From Bondarzewia mesenterica (Eukaryota > Basidiomycota > Agaricomycetes > Russulales > Bondarzewiaceae), in NCBI GenBank assembly GCA_004802705.1, contig SGPL01000436.1, positions 4,932 through 28,110 of the forward strand: DNA of 23,179 nt, read 5' to 3'. Below, one piece after another: positions 1 to 9,553 of the stretch; positions within the stretch are counted from its first letter, which is position 1; each line of letters starts with the position of its first letter. The notes below the pieces were generated by a model. It was not told where the DNA came from. It was given only the letters and a program-made list of their open reading frames with translations, and made no database searches. The position numbers were made by a program, and so were the translations under genes.

Positions 1-60
1 ANAAGNTTGTCNNGAAGNTTTCTGGAATGANNNGNNNGNGANGNNNNCGNGNGNACGANN

Positions 61-545
61 GCTGAAGGAATAACAGTGCATGGAACATATGACTTTGTCC
101 AGACCGGAAATAGCAAGATGAAACGTGANTNTATCGAAGGACACTGGATTTCTGCGANGGAAGATGATCATGAGCATGCAGTGCGTGCAACTGCAGACTG
201 GATATGGGAATGAAAAACTCAAATGCGGAAGAGAAATCTTTTTATTGACAACCACACACAGTAACTGCTTTACCAAAGGCCCTCTGCAATGNGACNTGGA
301 NGTGAGGATGGNNGNCGAAGGAATCACAGCGCATGGAACGTACGACCTNGTGCGNNCTGGNNTTACCAAAATGTTAAAGGGTGAGCCGNCGAGTGTGCGC
401 AAAGGNCACTGGTTTTCTGTGAAGGAAGATGNGCATATGGTGNGTACAACATCACGNAGGCTGGAGGCATTTGANTACTCAAATGGAGAAGAGGAATCNT
501 TGCATCTTCTACCACACACAGTAANCGCTTTATCAAAAGTGTCAA
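61..545. repeat. N-rich tandem duplication, period about 255 nt
   Basis: Two diverged copies follow one another, roughly 61-290 and 314-545. The shared landmarks are GAAGGAAT.ACAG.GCATGGAAC (64 and 317), GGACACTGG/GGNCACTGG, and ACCACACACAGTAA (251 and 511), so the offset is 253-260 nt. The first 60 nt may be the tail of a third copy. The second copy reads open on the + strand for about 70 codons, while the first copy is interrupted by stops. I do not recognise any protein family. Many isolated Ns suggest collapsed or polymorphic copies in the assembly. Confidence 0.6.
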
Positions 546-762
546 GGCCAATATACGAAATCGGAACCTACTGGACTTCTGGATGAAATTCATCCTACTA
601 CTGTAAGGAAATTCCAACTAGTCCAGACGTGCCAGACAAGTTTGGGAAACTACTGACACTGTGATGGAGGGCCGTGCTATATTACAGGAAACCGTCGTAT
701 GGGCGAATTCGTTGCTCCGCTCACCTTCATNGACCTTACTAGCGTGACCGCATCTCGCGAGC

Positions 763-2251
763 ATGGTCAAATGGTGGTNNTCCGNGCTCTCTGCTNCCGG
801 GCTCGTCGCCGCTGGACATGGCATTCATCTTCNAGCCTCATCTTGGACCGATCCCGCGTTCTCAGTGCCGACACAAACCATGGCCNACNCGCTCGCCTGN
901 CCAAATGGCATCCANNCAAGGCTTGGAGGTGTTGTGCTNCTCGTCCACGGTACAGGTGAGTCGAGTACGTGCATTTTGTTCTCCCACGTATTGAATGCGA
1001 TGNCNCGNGGTAAGGGAGTACGGGCCCTGAAACNTGGGACAAAAGTCCCTATGTTTTACTCCTTCCNGACGTGAATCCAGGTAAGTCTCGTCGCGAGTCN
1101 GAGGGTGTGCNCACGTTGANCTTTGCNTGCTTGATCCCTGCCGGTAGGATACGACGTTTTGCTANGTNAGTCTNCCNGGNCGATCGCTCGGAAATGCTGC
1201 CGTCTCAGCCGAGTACGTTGCTTTCAACGTGCAACAGCTCGCANCCAAGTCAAAGACTGGCAAGGTCTTCNTCATAGGGCATTCTCANGGAGCGGGACTC
1301 AACATTCCATGGGTAGGTCCAGTGGTCATCTTGTCNTGNGGACGCATCAGCGCTGAGTGGAATGCTATTACTTGGACAGGCTCTCGACTTTTTCCCCAGC
1401 ACTCAGGATCTTGTCTCGGGGTTCGTTGGTCTAAATGGGGACTTCCACGGCTNGTTCCTCGGCGGCGCCCACTGTTTTGGGCTGGTGAGTGCCCTCTTTG
1501 TTTGCTCATGGCCCCCGCACACCCATCGAAGGTCACCATCCGCCCTGCAGGACGTACCGAAAGGACACTGTACCGAGTCGATTTTCCAGCAAGCCCAGGA
1601 GAGCCAATACATCCGAGCACAGAACATCGAGGGGGGTTCCGCCTTGGTCGGCACGACCTCCATCTTCACGGCGGAGGACGAGATCNTCGAGCCNGAGCCG
1701 TTCGACTCTGCGCTCATNGGCGCTGCAAACATCCTCATACANGACCGGAGCGCNTGTGGACCTTTGCATGCCGTCCGTCATCCTGAAGGTCCGTGCTTGA
1801 GATACCATCATCGTCCTCGCCNTGCAATTCAAAGATTAATCAGAGTTGGTTTTGTTACTTTGGGTGTACACTCATCTTCTACAGCTCNGTACGATAGCGG
1901 GTACTTCGGTCTCGTGCTCGACGCTCTGCAGCANGGAGGCGTAGCATGNNCCACGCATTTCAACANCGCATACTGTTNGGGGTTCCTCAACGACACGTAC
2001 GTACCCTTTCACNCCCNCCCCTCCCCCCCCCCTCCTCGTTAGCTGCAGCTGACCGGTCGCCANCCCGGGCAAGTGTCAAAATTGACCCGCAGGCGCTCGG
2101 TGCGACCCTCGGCGAAAACGTCNCAGAGGCCATATCCAACCTGACNGTGCAATCGCCCTACCTCTCTGTCGNCGAGCCCCCGTTGCCGNAGTACGTCTGT
2201 CAGCNCTATCCGACTCTCGAGTTTGAGTGCTCGAGCGAAACNCTTCAGTAG
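763..2251 (+). CDS. CALB-type lipase (alpha/beta hydrolase), N-peppered gene model
   Basis: Predicted secreted lipase of the Candida antarctica lipase B type, hydrolysing ester bonds of acylglycerols. The start at 763 opens a short hydrophobic leader, followed by a SWTDPAFSVPT segment like the mature CALB N-terminus. LLVHGTG matches the CALB oxyanion strand LLVPGTG. The nucleophile elbow is IGHSxGAG (Ser codon 1283-1285), where CALB has TWSQG. Next come ALDFFPST, TAEDEI (catalytic Asp 1677-1679) and CGPLHAVRHPE (catalytic His 1779-1781), all in CALB order. Probable introns: 954 to about 1030, 1080 to about 1148, 1313-1379, 1485-1550 (the last two phase 0 and well supported), and one opening near 2000 in a C/N-rich run and closing at TGCAG before about 2050. 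The C-terminal exon reads KIDPQALGATLGENV and stops at 2249-2251. Around 1165-1175 one extra nucleotide must be absorbed; Ns there make it unclear whether this is error or decay. Family assignment is strong; exact exons and intactness are not. Confidence 0.75.
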
Positions 2252-2650
2252 CATGGTTCAGGATTCTNGNGACGACACGATGACGCATGCCGACATCGGC
2301 TTTGTAATATTGAATGTGAGTTGTGAGAANCGAAAGTGTCTTCNNCGTACCNGGCGGCTTCGTGNCCTGCGAANTTGNGGCCTACANGGCTGGCGTTGTT
2401 GTCAAGAACGTGACTGTATTTTTTAATTTTACAATAATGGNGTCGAGCTCCCGCTTCNTGNNGAAACAAAGGTATTGTGTTCGTCTCCGTCATCNGGCCA
2501 ACGAAAATTCGAGAAAATTTGGGAAGTGGNAAACTCGCNAACTTCGCTCTCGTGCCNTACTTAAACATACTTATGATAACGATTACACGCCNCGCGATGA
2601 TAGTGATATACCTAGCAGATCTCCNGACCGNNCNTGAGACCNAAGNCGAC
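2252..2650. other. N-rich stretch after the lipase, no gene recognised
   Basis: Short open segments occur on both strands, for example a + strand stretch reading KIRENLG near 2500 and ALVPYLNILM near 2555. None could be tied to a family or joined by convincing splice sites. Ns about every 20-30 nt block reliable translation. It may hold the lipase 3' UTR and a fragment of a neighbouring gene. Confidence 0.4.
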
Positions 2651-3090
2651 NAAAGAATACACACTGACCGTCCGTGTACGATGGACGGAGCGGGGGGCTC
2701 TTCAGTCCTCAGTCTTCACCAACCGTCTCGACACCCACCGCCTCCGGCTTTCGCATCCTCGACCTCCAACTCCGCCGCAGCCGGCGGCGTGCGCGGGACT
2801 TCCTCGATGTCCAGTGCCAGCGACAACGCCGAGTCTTTTTACTGTGACCGTAGACGCGCCTCGATCTCGATCTCGATCGTCGGCCGCCGACGACGACAAC
2901 GGGGACATCGTTTTGGCGTCGGCGATGTCGACTTCTTCGAGGGATGGGGATGGGGGGTGGTGGGCGAGTGTGCAGGCCCGTCATGTTGGAACAACGGGAC
3001 TGGATGTGGGGCGAAGCGCCGTCGTGTTGAAACGACCAGGCAGGGATGTGGGTGAGTGCGCAGCCCCAAGGTTGTGAAATCCTGCAACCA
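2651..3090. other. GC-rich low-complexity region
   Basis: The sequence is rich in CGA/CGC and TCGATC repeats, and all six frames stay open for long stretches. Translations are dominated by Ser, Pro, Arg and His, as expected from composition alone. A + strand frame from about 2684 to 3055 could be a disordered protein segment, but no domain, start context or splice pattern supports it. I treat it as non-coding or undetermined. Confidence 0.4.
2958..3064. repeat. degenerate minisatellite, 42-46 nt period
   Basis: Three related units begin near 2960, 3006 and 3048. Each starts GTGGG followed by CGA or TGAG and GCGC-like bases. The first two share a TGTTG(A/G)AAC.AC core. The third unit is truncated at the sequence GTGCGCAGCCCC. 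It was seen by eye and the units are imperfect. Confidence 0.4.
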
Positions 3091-3650
3091 ATCACATTAG
3101 TACCTGTGACAGTGTTGGCAGGCTGGGAATAGATGATATCGTCTGCGACAGAATGTCAATGAATCTGTAAAGTAAAAACGTCAGTAAGACAAGACATGCA
3201 CGATTTTGGAGACATGATATGTGAGCGCGAGGGCCCGCAGTATAGAGACGGCGGGCTGGAGAATATTGGGTGACTTTCGTCCAGTCGACAACGCTGTGCG
3301 TGCCTCCGAGCGTCGACAAGACGCTAGGTGCAGTTACAACTTTTTTTGAAAGTCCGAAAGGTTTTTTTTTTGTTTGCACATATGTACCAGGTTGCTCGGT
3401 GCCTGGCACAATTATGAGGGGGCAATAAACCTTGCAAGCAAGGTAATGAATACATGCGTGCTTGTCTTATACAAGGTGCGCAACCCGCTGGCATGTTGAA
3501 GTTTACAGTCTCGTATAGACGTTGTGGTCTGTTGTGGTGCTAACGGTTCGTTCATGAAATACTCTCAGGCGCGCTCGTTTTGTCATCGGATATAAGTACT
3601 TGTGCTATCAGGTGCTATCGTTTCATTCCCTCCACGATTAGCTTGCCCTG
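3091..3650. other. intergenic region upstream of the biotin ligase gene
   Basis: No convincing gene was found. A minus-strand open stretch at 3092-3409 has no recognisable motif and runs through T-rich simple sequence. The right end carries the TATA-like promoter of the next gene. Confidence 0.5.
3591..3598 (+). promoter_or_regulatory. TATA-like box for the biotin ligase gene
   Basis: TATAAGTA lies 53-60 nt upstream of the ATG at 3651, a usual spacing for a short fungal 5' UTR. Its assignment rests on position and sequence only. Confidence 0.4.
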
Positions 3651-5648
3651 ATGGATGTCCTCGTCTACTCACCCTCCGCGTCTGCTGTGCTTCCCGCTCT
3701 TCGACAACTCTTGATGCCATTTTACACCGTCCAGGCCATTGCTAGTCCGTCGCTCGCTGGGCACCCATGGACCCCCACCTGTGCCCTGCTCATTCTGATC
3801 AGCGGAGCGAGCGTGTTAGTTGAAGCCGCAGGCGCGATACAGAGGTACGTTGAGGATGGAGGAAAAGTGCTCGCGCTGGGTGTGGGCATAAGCAATCGAA
3901 GCGCGGAGGCACAAGCTCTCAGATTTTACGACTCAGTGACCAAGTCGTTTGTATATCTTTCTGCGTTTGCCCCTCCGCCTTCCTCGCTCGCTGCTCTTCG
4001 CCTACGATCTGGCGAAATTTTACCCAACTTACCCAAAGCCGGGGTGGACTTTTCTGCATTTCTGACAAAACCGGATACCCTCGTCGCGCTGTGGGAGTCT
4101 GATTCCTCTGGGCACGCCACTGATCTTCCTGCTGGGGTCGAACTTGCTATTGGAAAAGGTCGAGTCGTGGTTTGGGACGTTTATTTTGGGGATGCGTCCG
4201 ATTCACCCAGCCTGCACACATTTCTCTCCCGAGCTTTAACATTCATAGGTCTATCGCTACCCTCTGCACCCCCATCTGCGATCTCTAATGATCAAAGCCC
4301 GCCCCGTGCACATCCTCTTCCTCAGATTTTACTTGCTCACCCATCAAAACCCAATATCGTTCCAACAATCATCTCTGCCATCGGGCTGCCTGCGTATCCT
4401 TTGGCTGCAGATCCACCACACATCATCAAAGATTCTGCGGACACTTTCCACATCGAGCCATTTGCTGCAGATGTCTTGCAGAATGCACGTATTACCAGGG
4501 ATCAGGGTACTGAGGGCGGATGGCAGCCCAAGCGCATACTCGTACCTCCGCAAGGCGAACTGCCTCCGAGGGGAACGATGCCTTTGTTCGATGCCCACGC
4601 ATATTTTAACTCACTCGAAGAGGCGCGGCAGCATGAGGGACTGAAGACAGAATCGGGATCATGGGGTATGGGCGAAGCCTTACTGTACGGGGAGTTGATT
4701 ACCAGTACTCAAACTCTGCTCGACAAGTATGTCTCTCCTTGAATATCTCTTCCATTTCTGCTCAAACGGGTTTCAAACCAGGAACCTCCACCTTCTTTCA
4801 GCCCTCCCTCCGCCTTTGCTCTCTCTCGCAACGCATCAGCTAGCCGGGCGAGGCCGTGGGTCTAACACTTGGCTTTCCCCAACCGGTTGTCTTCAATTTT
4901 CCCTCCTCCTACGCATCCCATTGTCATCCTTCCCCGCAGCAAAACTAGTATTCATTCAGTATCTGTTTGGCTTGGCGTTGGTGAGAGCATGCAGGGATGA
5001 GCGGGCTTTGGGCGGGACGAGAGCGAGCGACGTCAAGCTCAAGTGGCCAAACGATATCTATATTGACGCGCGTGCCGGTCAGGAGAGGAAGAAAATTGGG
5101 GGGATACTTGTGAACACGAGTTTTTCGGGAGGAAAGGTTGATGTTGTCATCGGTACCTAATTCGTGTCAACCACCATGGCACTTATGGCTGATCTTGTGC
5201 GTAGGATGCGGATTGAACGTATCGACGCCCGCACCTCTCACGTCGCTAGCACTCCTTGCACCACAGAGCGAACCGCCCAGCATGGAGGTTCTGCTCGCAC
5301 TGATCATGACCAAGTTTGAGCGCATGTGGCTCGAGTTCATCGGTGGGCGGGGCAGCTGGGCGCCCTTCGAGGACGCGTACTTGGATACCTGGATGCATTC
5401 GTGAGTCTTCTTCTCCGCCCAACTGGTATCCAACTCATTTGTCCTCCAGAGACCAACTCGTGACCTTGACGACAGTCAACCCTGCGCGGACAGTGCGCAT
5501 TGTGGGCATCACACCCGACCATGGACTGTTGCGCACGCTCCCTGAACGGACTGCGTGGGCTGCAGGAGTTGATGATGGCTTCATCGATTTGCAGCCGGAC
5601 GGGAATAGTTTCGATTTGATGGCGGGATTAATCAAGGCCAAGAAATGA
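3651..5648 (+). CDS. BPL1: biotin--protein ligase (holocarboxylase synthetase), intact
   Basis: Activates biotin with ATP and attaches it to the conserved lysine of carboxylases (acetyl-CoA, pyruvate) in the cytosol. Exons 3651-4726, 4782-5152, 5205-5400 and 5450-5648 join in frame into 613 aa, near the usual length of fungal enzymes. The introns are 55, 52 and 49 nt with GT-AG ends. Residues 1 to about 330 form the eukaryotic BPL N-terminal, glutamine-amidotransferase-like region (MDVLVYSP, EDGGKVLALGVG). The catalytic core begins with LLYGELITSTQTLLDKN, then GRGRGSN at 381-387 (biotinyl-AMP loop), KWPND at 446-450 and KIGGILVN at 463-470. After these come GCGLNVS and the C-terminal domain, ending TDP-style in MAGLIKAKK. 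The start is the first ATG after a TATA-like box and fits the conserved N-terminus. No frame lesion was seen. Confidence 0.93.
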
Positions 5649-5779
5649 TGTGATGGAAGGCAAAGATGAGAGGTTTCCAGGATACAATTGTACTTTTATC
5701 CTGACTTAGATGTTCGATTAGGGCTTTCAAGTTCATTTGGACTGTGGAGTGAATGTCGCAAATCTTAACCGCTAAGAAA

Positions 5780-6800
5780 TCATCGTCGTCATATAGGTCG
5801 AGCTCAAAGACGTCGTTGGCACGTTCACGCGTTCGTGTTCAGCTCGTGCCCGATCCTCCTTTGTATGATACCTCTGCCCAGGCATCGCGTGTATCTGATA
5901 TCTCTTGTTTCAGTGTTAAAATAACCTTACTCATGCTACTTGGTCTTCCCCGCTTCGAGATCTCCACGTCAGCAATGTCTAGGGCTCTTCCAGTTACGAA
6001 TTTGCCCATTGTATCAGGCTTCATATCAAGTTCTCTTGATACCGCTGTGGCCGAACATCTCGAAAGACACACAGGCACTTGGTGTACTTGTCGTTCACAT
6101 TCACAGGGCGACGGCGATTAAGAAGATGGACAGTACTGGAGCATCCCGTTAGCCTGTTTGTATGCACTCCAGCTCAAAATTTTCATGCCTCCTTCGCAGC
6201 AGATCCGTACGTGATGCTTACATTCTCCAGGATGGGGCGCCCTTGTATTTTACTCGATTTATCAAAGGTGGCCTGAATCCCATATACGAGGAGACGGCGG
6301 TTTTGCTTGTCGATGGCAACGTTGTAAAGCTGAAAGAGCAGCTTAAAATCCAGTTGTGGAAATGTGACCGCAGCAGCACCGTAAGCTGGATATCGTTGTC
6401 TAGTCTGTGAGTATTTACCAACACCTACATGATTTATATCTCATTCAAAACTCATTCCCAGAGCGTATGCGCTTTAAAAATAAACCTCACCGCCGTGTTG
6501 CACACCTCACCTGACAGCTCCCATCTAGTGAGGTTCCCCAACCTACGGGTTGGATCTCAGTATCCCCACCTGATGAGGACTGGGTCGGTGGGATTGTTGG
6601 CATAAATGTGCATGAGATCCGTGATTTGGGTATCGGCAGAGGCGGGCGTTTGGGAGATAAAGATGGATGGGGTGTTAAGGACCGGATTAAGGAGAAGATC
6701 AGTGCAAGCAATGAAGGAGACAAGGGCAGTGACGAGGAAGGTGAAGAAGAGGGTGAAGAGTTGTCATCAAACCTGCGAGGACAGTGGTGTGGATGAAGGA
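5780..6800 (+). pseudogene. SMP/C2-domain (tricalbin-like) protein, decayed fragment
   Basis: Relic of a fungal membrane-contact-site protein with an SMP lipid-transfer domain followed by C2 domains. Segments in order: VELKDVVGTF (5794-5823) and RVRVQLVPDPPF, the end of the SMP domain; a good 51-nt intron (5863-5913); VKITLLMLLGLPRFEI and LPIVSGFISSSLDTAVAEH; QALGVLVVHIHRA, the start of a C2 domain; an intron 6149-6199; DPYVMLTFSRMGRP, LYFTRFIKGGLNP and LKIQLWKCDR; then WISVSPPDEDWVGGIV, HEIRDLGI and an acidic DEEGEEEGEEL stretch that opens the next C2 region. Lesions: frameshifts near 5824 and 6241, a shift plus a missing ~20-residue segment near 6060, disruption after 6370, and loss of the segment between the two C2 units. 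The upstream part of the gene is absent. Family recognition is from memory of fungal homologues. Confidence 0.7.
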
Positions 6801-7060
6801 CAGTGTCAAGCAGGGCGTACACTTGGTATGTGGTCACTTTTCGATGGAAGCAAAACATCCCGATGTGGAGACGGAAGTTTGAACTGAGTTCTTACGGTAT
6901 TGGAGAGATGAAATTTAACTTCACTCTCATCCCCGTTCTTACTGTCTTTGTATAATTCTTCACTAGTCATACTCTGTGTAACAACATTTTTACGCGAGAA
7001 AAACAGACTGTTGGGTGACCGTAGGTAGTACAATCCGTTGCCTTTTACAGTCTCTATCGA

Positions 7061-7978
7061 TCATGGAGTCGCCGTCGCACCCGTATACGCATGGATCGTC
7101 TCATCAGCACAACCGGCAGGCGTCTCGTAGTCGTATGCGCCTAAGTTGACATAGACATCTGCGTTACCTTCGGAATCCGGGCAGACCAACCATGCCTGTT
7201 CCAGCAAGACAGAAAAATTAGCATTGAGCTGCCATCCAAACGATCTTAAGCAATACTCAAAATCCGACTCACATTCAACTGCGGCCGATTGATCGACGCG
7301 ATCTCCCATTCGACAGTATCCCCGCTCCACAGGAATGTGCCTGCATTATCACCTGACGCCGGTGTCGTCGACCAAGACATCTTCAGTTGCATCACCGTGT
7401 CATTCGCGCGCGGCTCAACAACGGCGTACAAGGGGGTACCGATCGCGTTTTGGACAAGCTGGCCAGAAACGATCTGGAACTGAGCGGCTGTCGCGGGCGA
7501 GCCGAGGACTGCGTCTGACGCGGTGTTCAACACTTCAGATTGGAGGTACTTATGGAAATTCGGGTCTTCCTGGAGCATGGGGAAGTCGAATTAGCTAGAT
7601 TGAGCATTGGCCGCGGAAGGGGCTTTACGCACGACAGCGCGAATGAATGAGTAGCCTGCTTGAAGCGTCATAGTTCCACTGGCAGCCGTAGACGATGTTG
7701 TGGCCGTGCCTCCAGACGTAGATGAAACGGTAGAAGTTGGCGTGCCAGTAGTGGCAGCACCAGGAAGGCATTGCGAGTAGTAGTCATTCGATATGGTACA
7801 AGTCCAGCCATCTGGGCAGGTAGTTGCTCCAGCCCATCCTATACCTCCACACTATTTTGGAGGAAGTTGGAAACAGTAGAGAATCTGATTTGAGCACACC
7901 TACCTGGCCGTACTCAGTCTGTGCCCAAACAGTGCCAGCGAAGATGACGATTGAAGCAAGGACAGAAAAGGGCTTCAT
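7061..7978 (-). CDS. secreted CBM1 protein with a conserved domain of unknown function
   Basis: Predicted extracellular cellulose-binding protein. Exons on the minus strand are 7978-7904, 7851-7633, 7569-7273 and 7195-7061, all phase 0, with introns of 52, 63 and 77 nt, giving 241 aa. Residues 1-20 are a clear signal peptide ([20 protein letters not shown]). Residues 21 to about 55 form a fungal CBM1: [15 protein letters not shown] and YYSQC supply the four cysteines and the flat aromatic face. A Thr/Ser/Gly linker follows. The remaining ~150 residues, from [13 protein letters not shown] through [21 protein letters not shown] and AWLVCPD to ETIHAYTG, resemble a conserved basidiomycete secreted domain. 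I recall no assigned activity for it, and no glycoside hydrolase catalytic motif was seen. A TATAAA lies 60 nt upstream. Confidence 0.85.
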
Positions 7979-8037
7979 GTCGATTTGTCGAAGATCCAGG
8001 ACTTTGTTGCGATCACTTCATACTCGTCAAGGCAAGG

Positions 8038-8043
8038 TTTATA
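8038..8043 (-). promoter_or_regulatory. TATA box of the CBM1 protein gene
   Basis: TATAAA on the minus strand, 60 nt upstream of the ATG at 7978. A strong TATA box fits a highly inducible secreted protein gene, but this is inference from position. Confidence 0.5.
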
Positions 8044-8433
8044 TGCTTTCATACTCACTCTAAAATAATCCCGAGCAAAAGCCTATTCTTCGGAGGGGTT
8101 GAGCTCGGTCAATTCGTCTCTAAAAGATCTTCATCGCCGGTAAATAATCGGATGGTCAGCAGGCCGTAGTATCCTTGTTGCCAATCGTTTCCTTCGTAGT
8201 GTTCATGTACAGTTGCACCGATCAAATACATTCAACATAGGTGACGTGGATCGTGCTTCCATGCTGACGGACCGATGCGCGGGTTGCCGACAGACCGCCC
8301 AAGTGCGGTACGTCCCACCATGATTGGCAAAAAGTACAGCATATAATCAGAATACAAATTTTAAAAAAACATGACATCACTCAGCGTCTTTTCTATGTAT
8401 TAAAATCAGTCATCAAGCGACAGAGTCCTTGGT
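8044..8433. other. intergenic region, no gene seen
   Basis: Upstream flank of the CBM1 protein gene and 3' flank of the membrane-protein gene, both on the minus strand. AT-rich parts around 8345-8410 may include polyadenylation signals. No coding pattern was recognised. Confidence 0.5.
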
Positions 8434-9318
8434 TTAAAACTCGGCCTGGTCCTCCCTGGCATCAGCCGGAGTAGCAGTAACAAAATCTGAGTGATGAGAC
8501 TCTTCTGTTATAGTCTCCTTCTTGATAACGACCGCTGAATCCTCCGAGTCAGAGTCTTCTGCTACCTGAGATGGCTGGGATTGGAACAAAGTCTTTCTGG
8601 CTTCGCCTGCCCAGGTATAGAAACCTTGCAGTCCGGAAGAGCGCAGATGAACAAAAAGTCGAGAAGAGAGGTAGAGAGCAAGACCGGACGTGGTCAAGAA
8701 GACGGAAATAAAGAAAGTGGTAGTGAGAACAACGAGGAGGATAGCAACTGGGAGAACATGCATGCATGAGTCAAAAAACGAGCACGAACCACATCGACGT
8801 ACCAAATAATGAGATCGCGAATGCTGACACCGTGAAAGCAACACAGATGGCGAGAAACACAACGGATGCGACGGCAAATAGGGAGAAAACACTGGGAGAA
8901 GGCAAAAGAGTCAGGATTATGATTAATCGAGATGGTGGATGTCCCTTACATAAAAGTGGCGATAGGAAGAAAACTTAAAGTAGTAAAGGTGGCGACGAAG
9001 ACCTGCAAACGATACAACATTTCGTCAAGAAAATGAACGAAAGCCGCAGATGGCGCTGCATGTAGGAAAACATACCGCAGCGATGGGATGCGCGGTAAAA
9101 GAAGCATGCGCGAATTCGATGCCTGGTCTGAGATACACTTCTTCAACCCTGAAAAGACAATATGAGGCACCCACGATTGTGTGCAACCACAACCTGACAA
9201 CGCACCGTTCGGAAACATGCCTCACCACTGTTGCACTCTTCACGAAATACGCGGAGAGGTCATCTTGTGCACCAACATAGTGTTCACCCATGGCTGTATC
9301 AGTACCCATTTTGGCCAT
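8434..9318 (-). CDS. multi-span membrane protein resembling Promethin/LDAF1
   Basis: Five exons join in frame into 213 aa: 9318-9206, 9148-9076, 9002-8950, 8891-8803 and 8747-8434. The introns are 57, 73, 58 and 55 nt with GT-AG ends. The N-terminal part reads EHYVGAQDDLSAYFVKSATVV, then VYLRPGIEFA. A compact run of hydrophobic segments follows (FTTLSFLPIATFIVFSL, VFLAICVAFTVSAFAISLF, LLVVLTTTFFISVFLTTSG), then LALYLSSRLF and an acidic, Ser/Glu-rich tail ending QAEF. The length, the packed four-pass hairpin-like core and the polar ends resemble the Promethin/LDAF1 family that works with seipin at lipid droplets in the ER. This is a topology-based guess; no diagnostic motif is available. The gene is divergent from RPC34. 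Confidence 0.6.
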
Positions 9319-9433
9319 GACACGCTGATGTGGTTGTCGACGATAACAAATCTGATGGTCAAGTTGAGTCGCAACTCATTCCGCGCAAGCGCGGCGGCAA
9401 CTGAGTGACGCGTTGCACGGAAGCAAAGGACGG

Positions 9434-9462
9434 AAAGGCACGTGCTTTTAGCACGTGCCTTT
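9434..9462. promoter_or_regulatory. perfect 12-bp inverted repeat with two CACGTG boxes
   Basis: AAAGGCACGTGC (9434-9445), a 5-nt spacer TTTTA, then GCACGTGCCTTT (9451-9462), followed by more T. Each arm contains the bHLH E-box CACGTG. It lies between two divergent genes, 116 nt from the Promethin-like ATG (9318) and 92 nt from the RPC34 ATG (9554), so it probably acts as a shared regulatory element. Confidence 0.55.
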
Positions 9463-9553
9463 TTTTTAAATTCCAGTTGCTTCACCGACCACTGCAGTAG
9501 ATGATCGACTCTCTCCCCCGGAACGTCGTTCTATAGTTCGCAGTGCTCCCGCC

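Noticed and set aside
2650..3095. Overlapping open frames on both strands
   Set aside because: GC-rich simple sequence keeps all frames open; no domain, start context or splice support.
5690..6078. Minus-strand open frames opposite the SMP/C2 relic, including an acidic stretch reading ELDLYDDDDF
   Set aside because: The + strand matches SMP/C2 family segments in order with a good intron, so the antisense frames are probably shadows. The acidic stretch looked C2-like but does not continue into a domain.
9434..9470. Hairpin plus T-run as a rho-independent terminator
   Set aside because: The genes are eukaryotic with introns, and the element lies between divergent starts, not after a gene.
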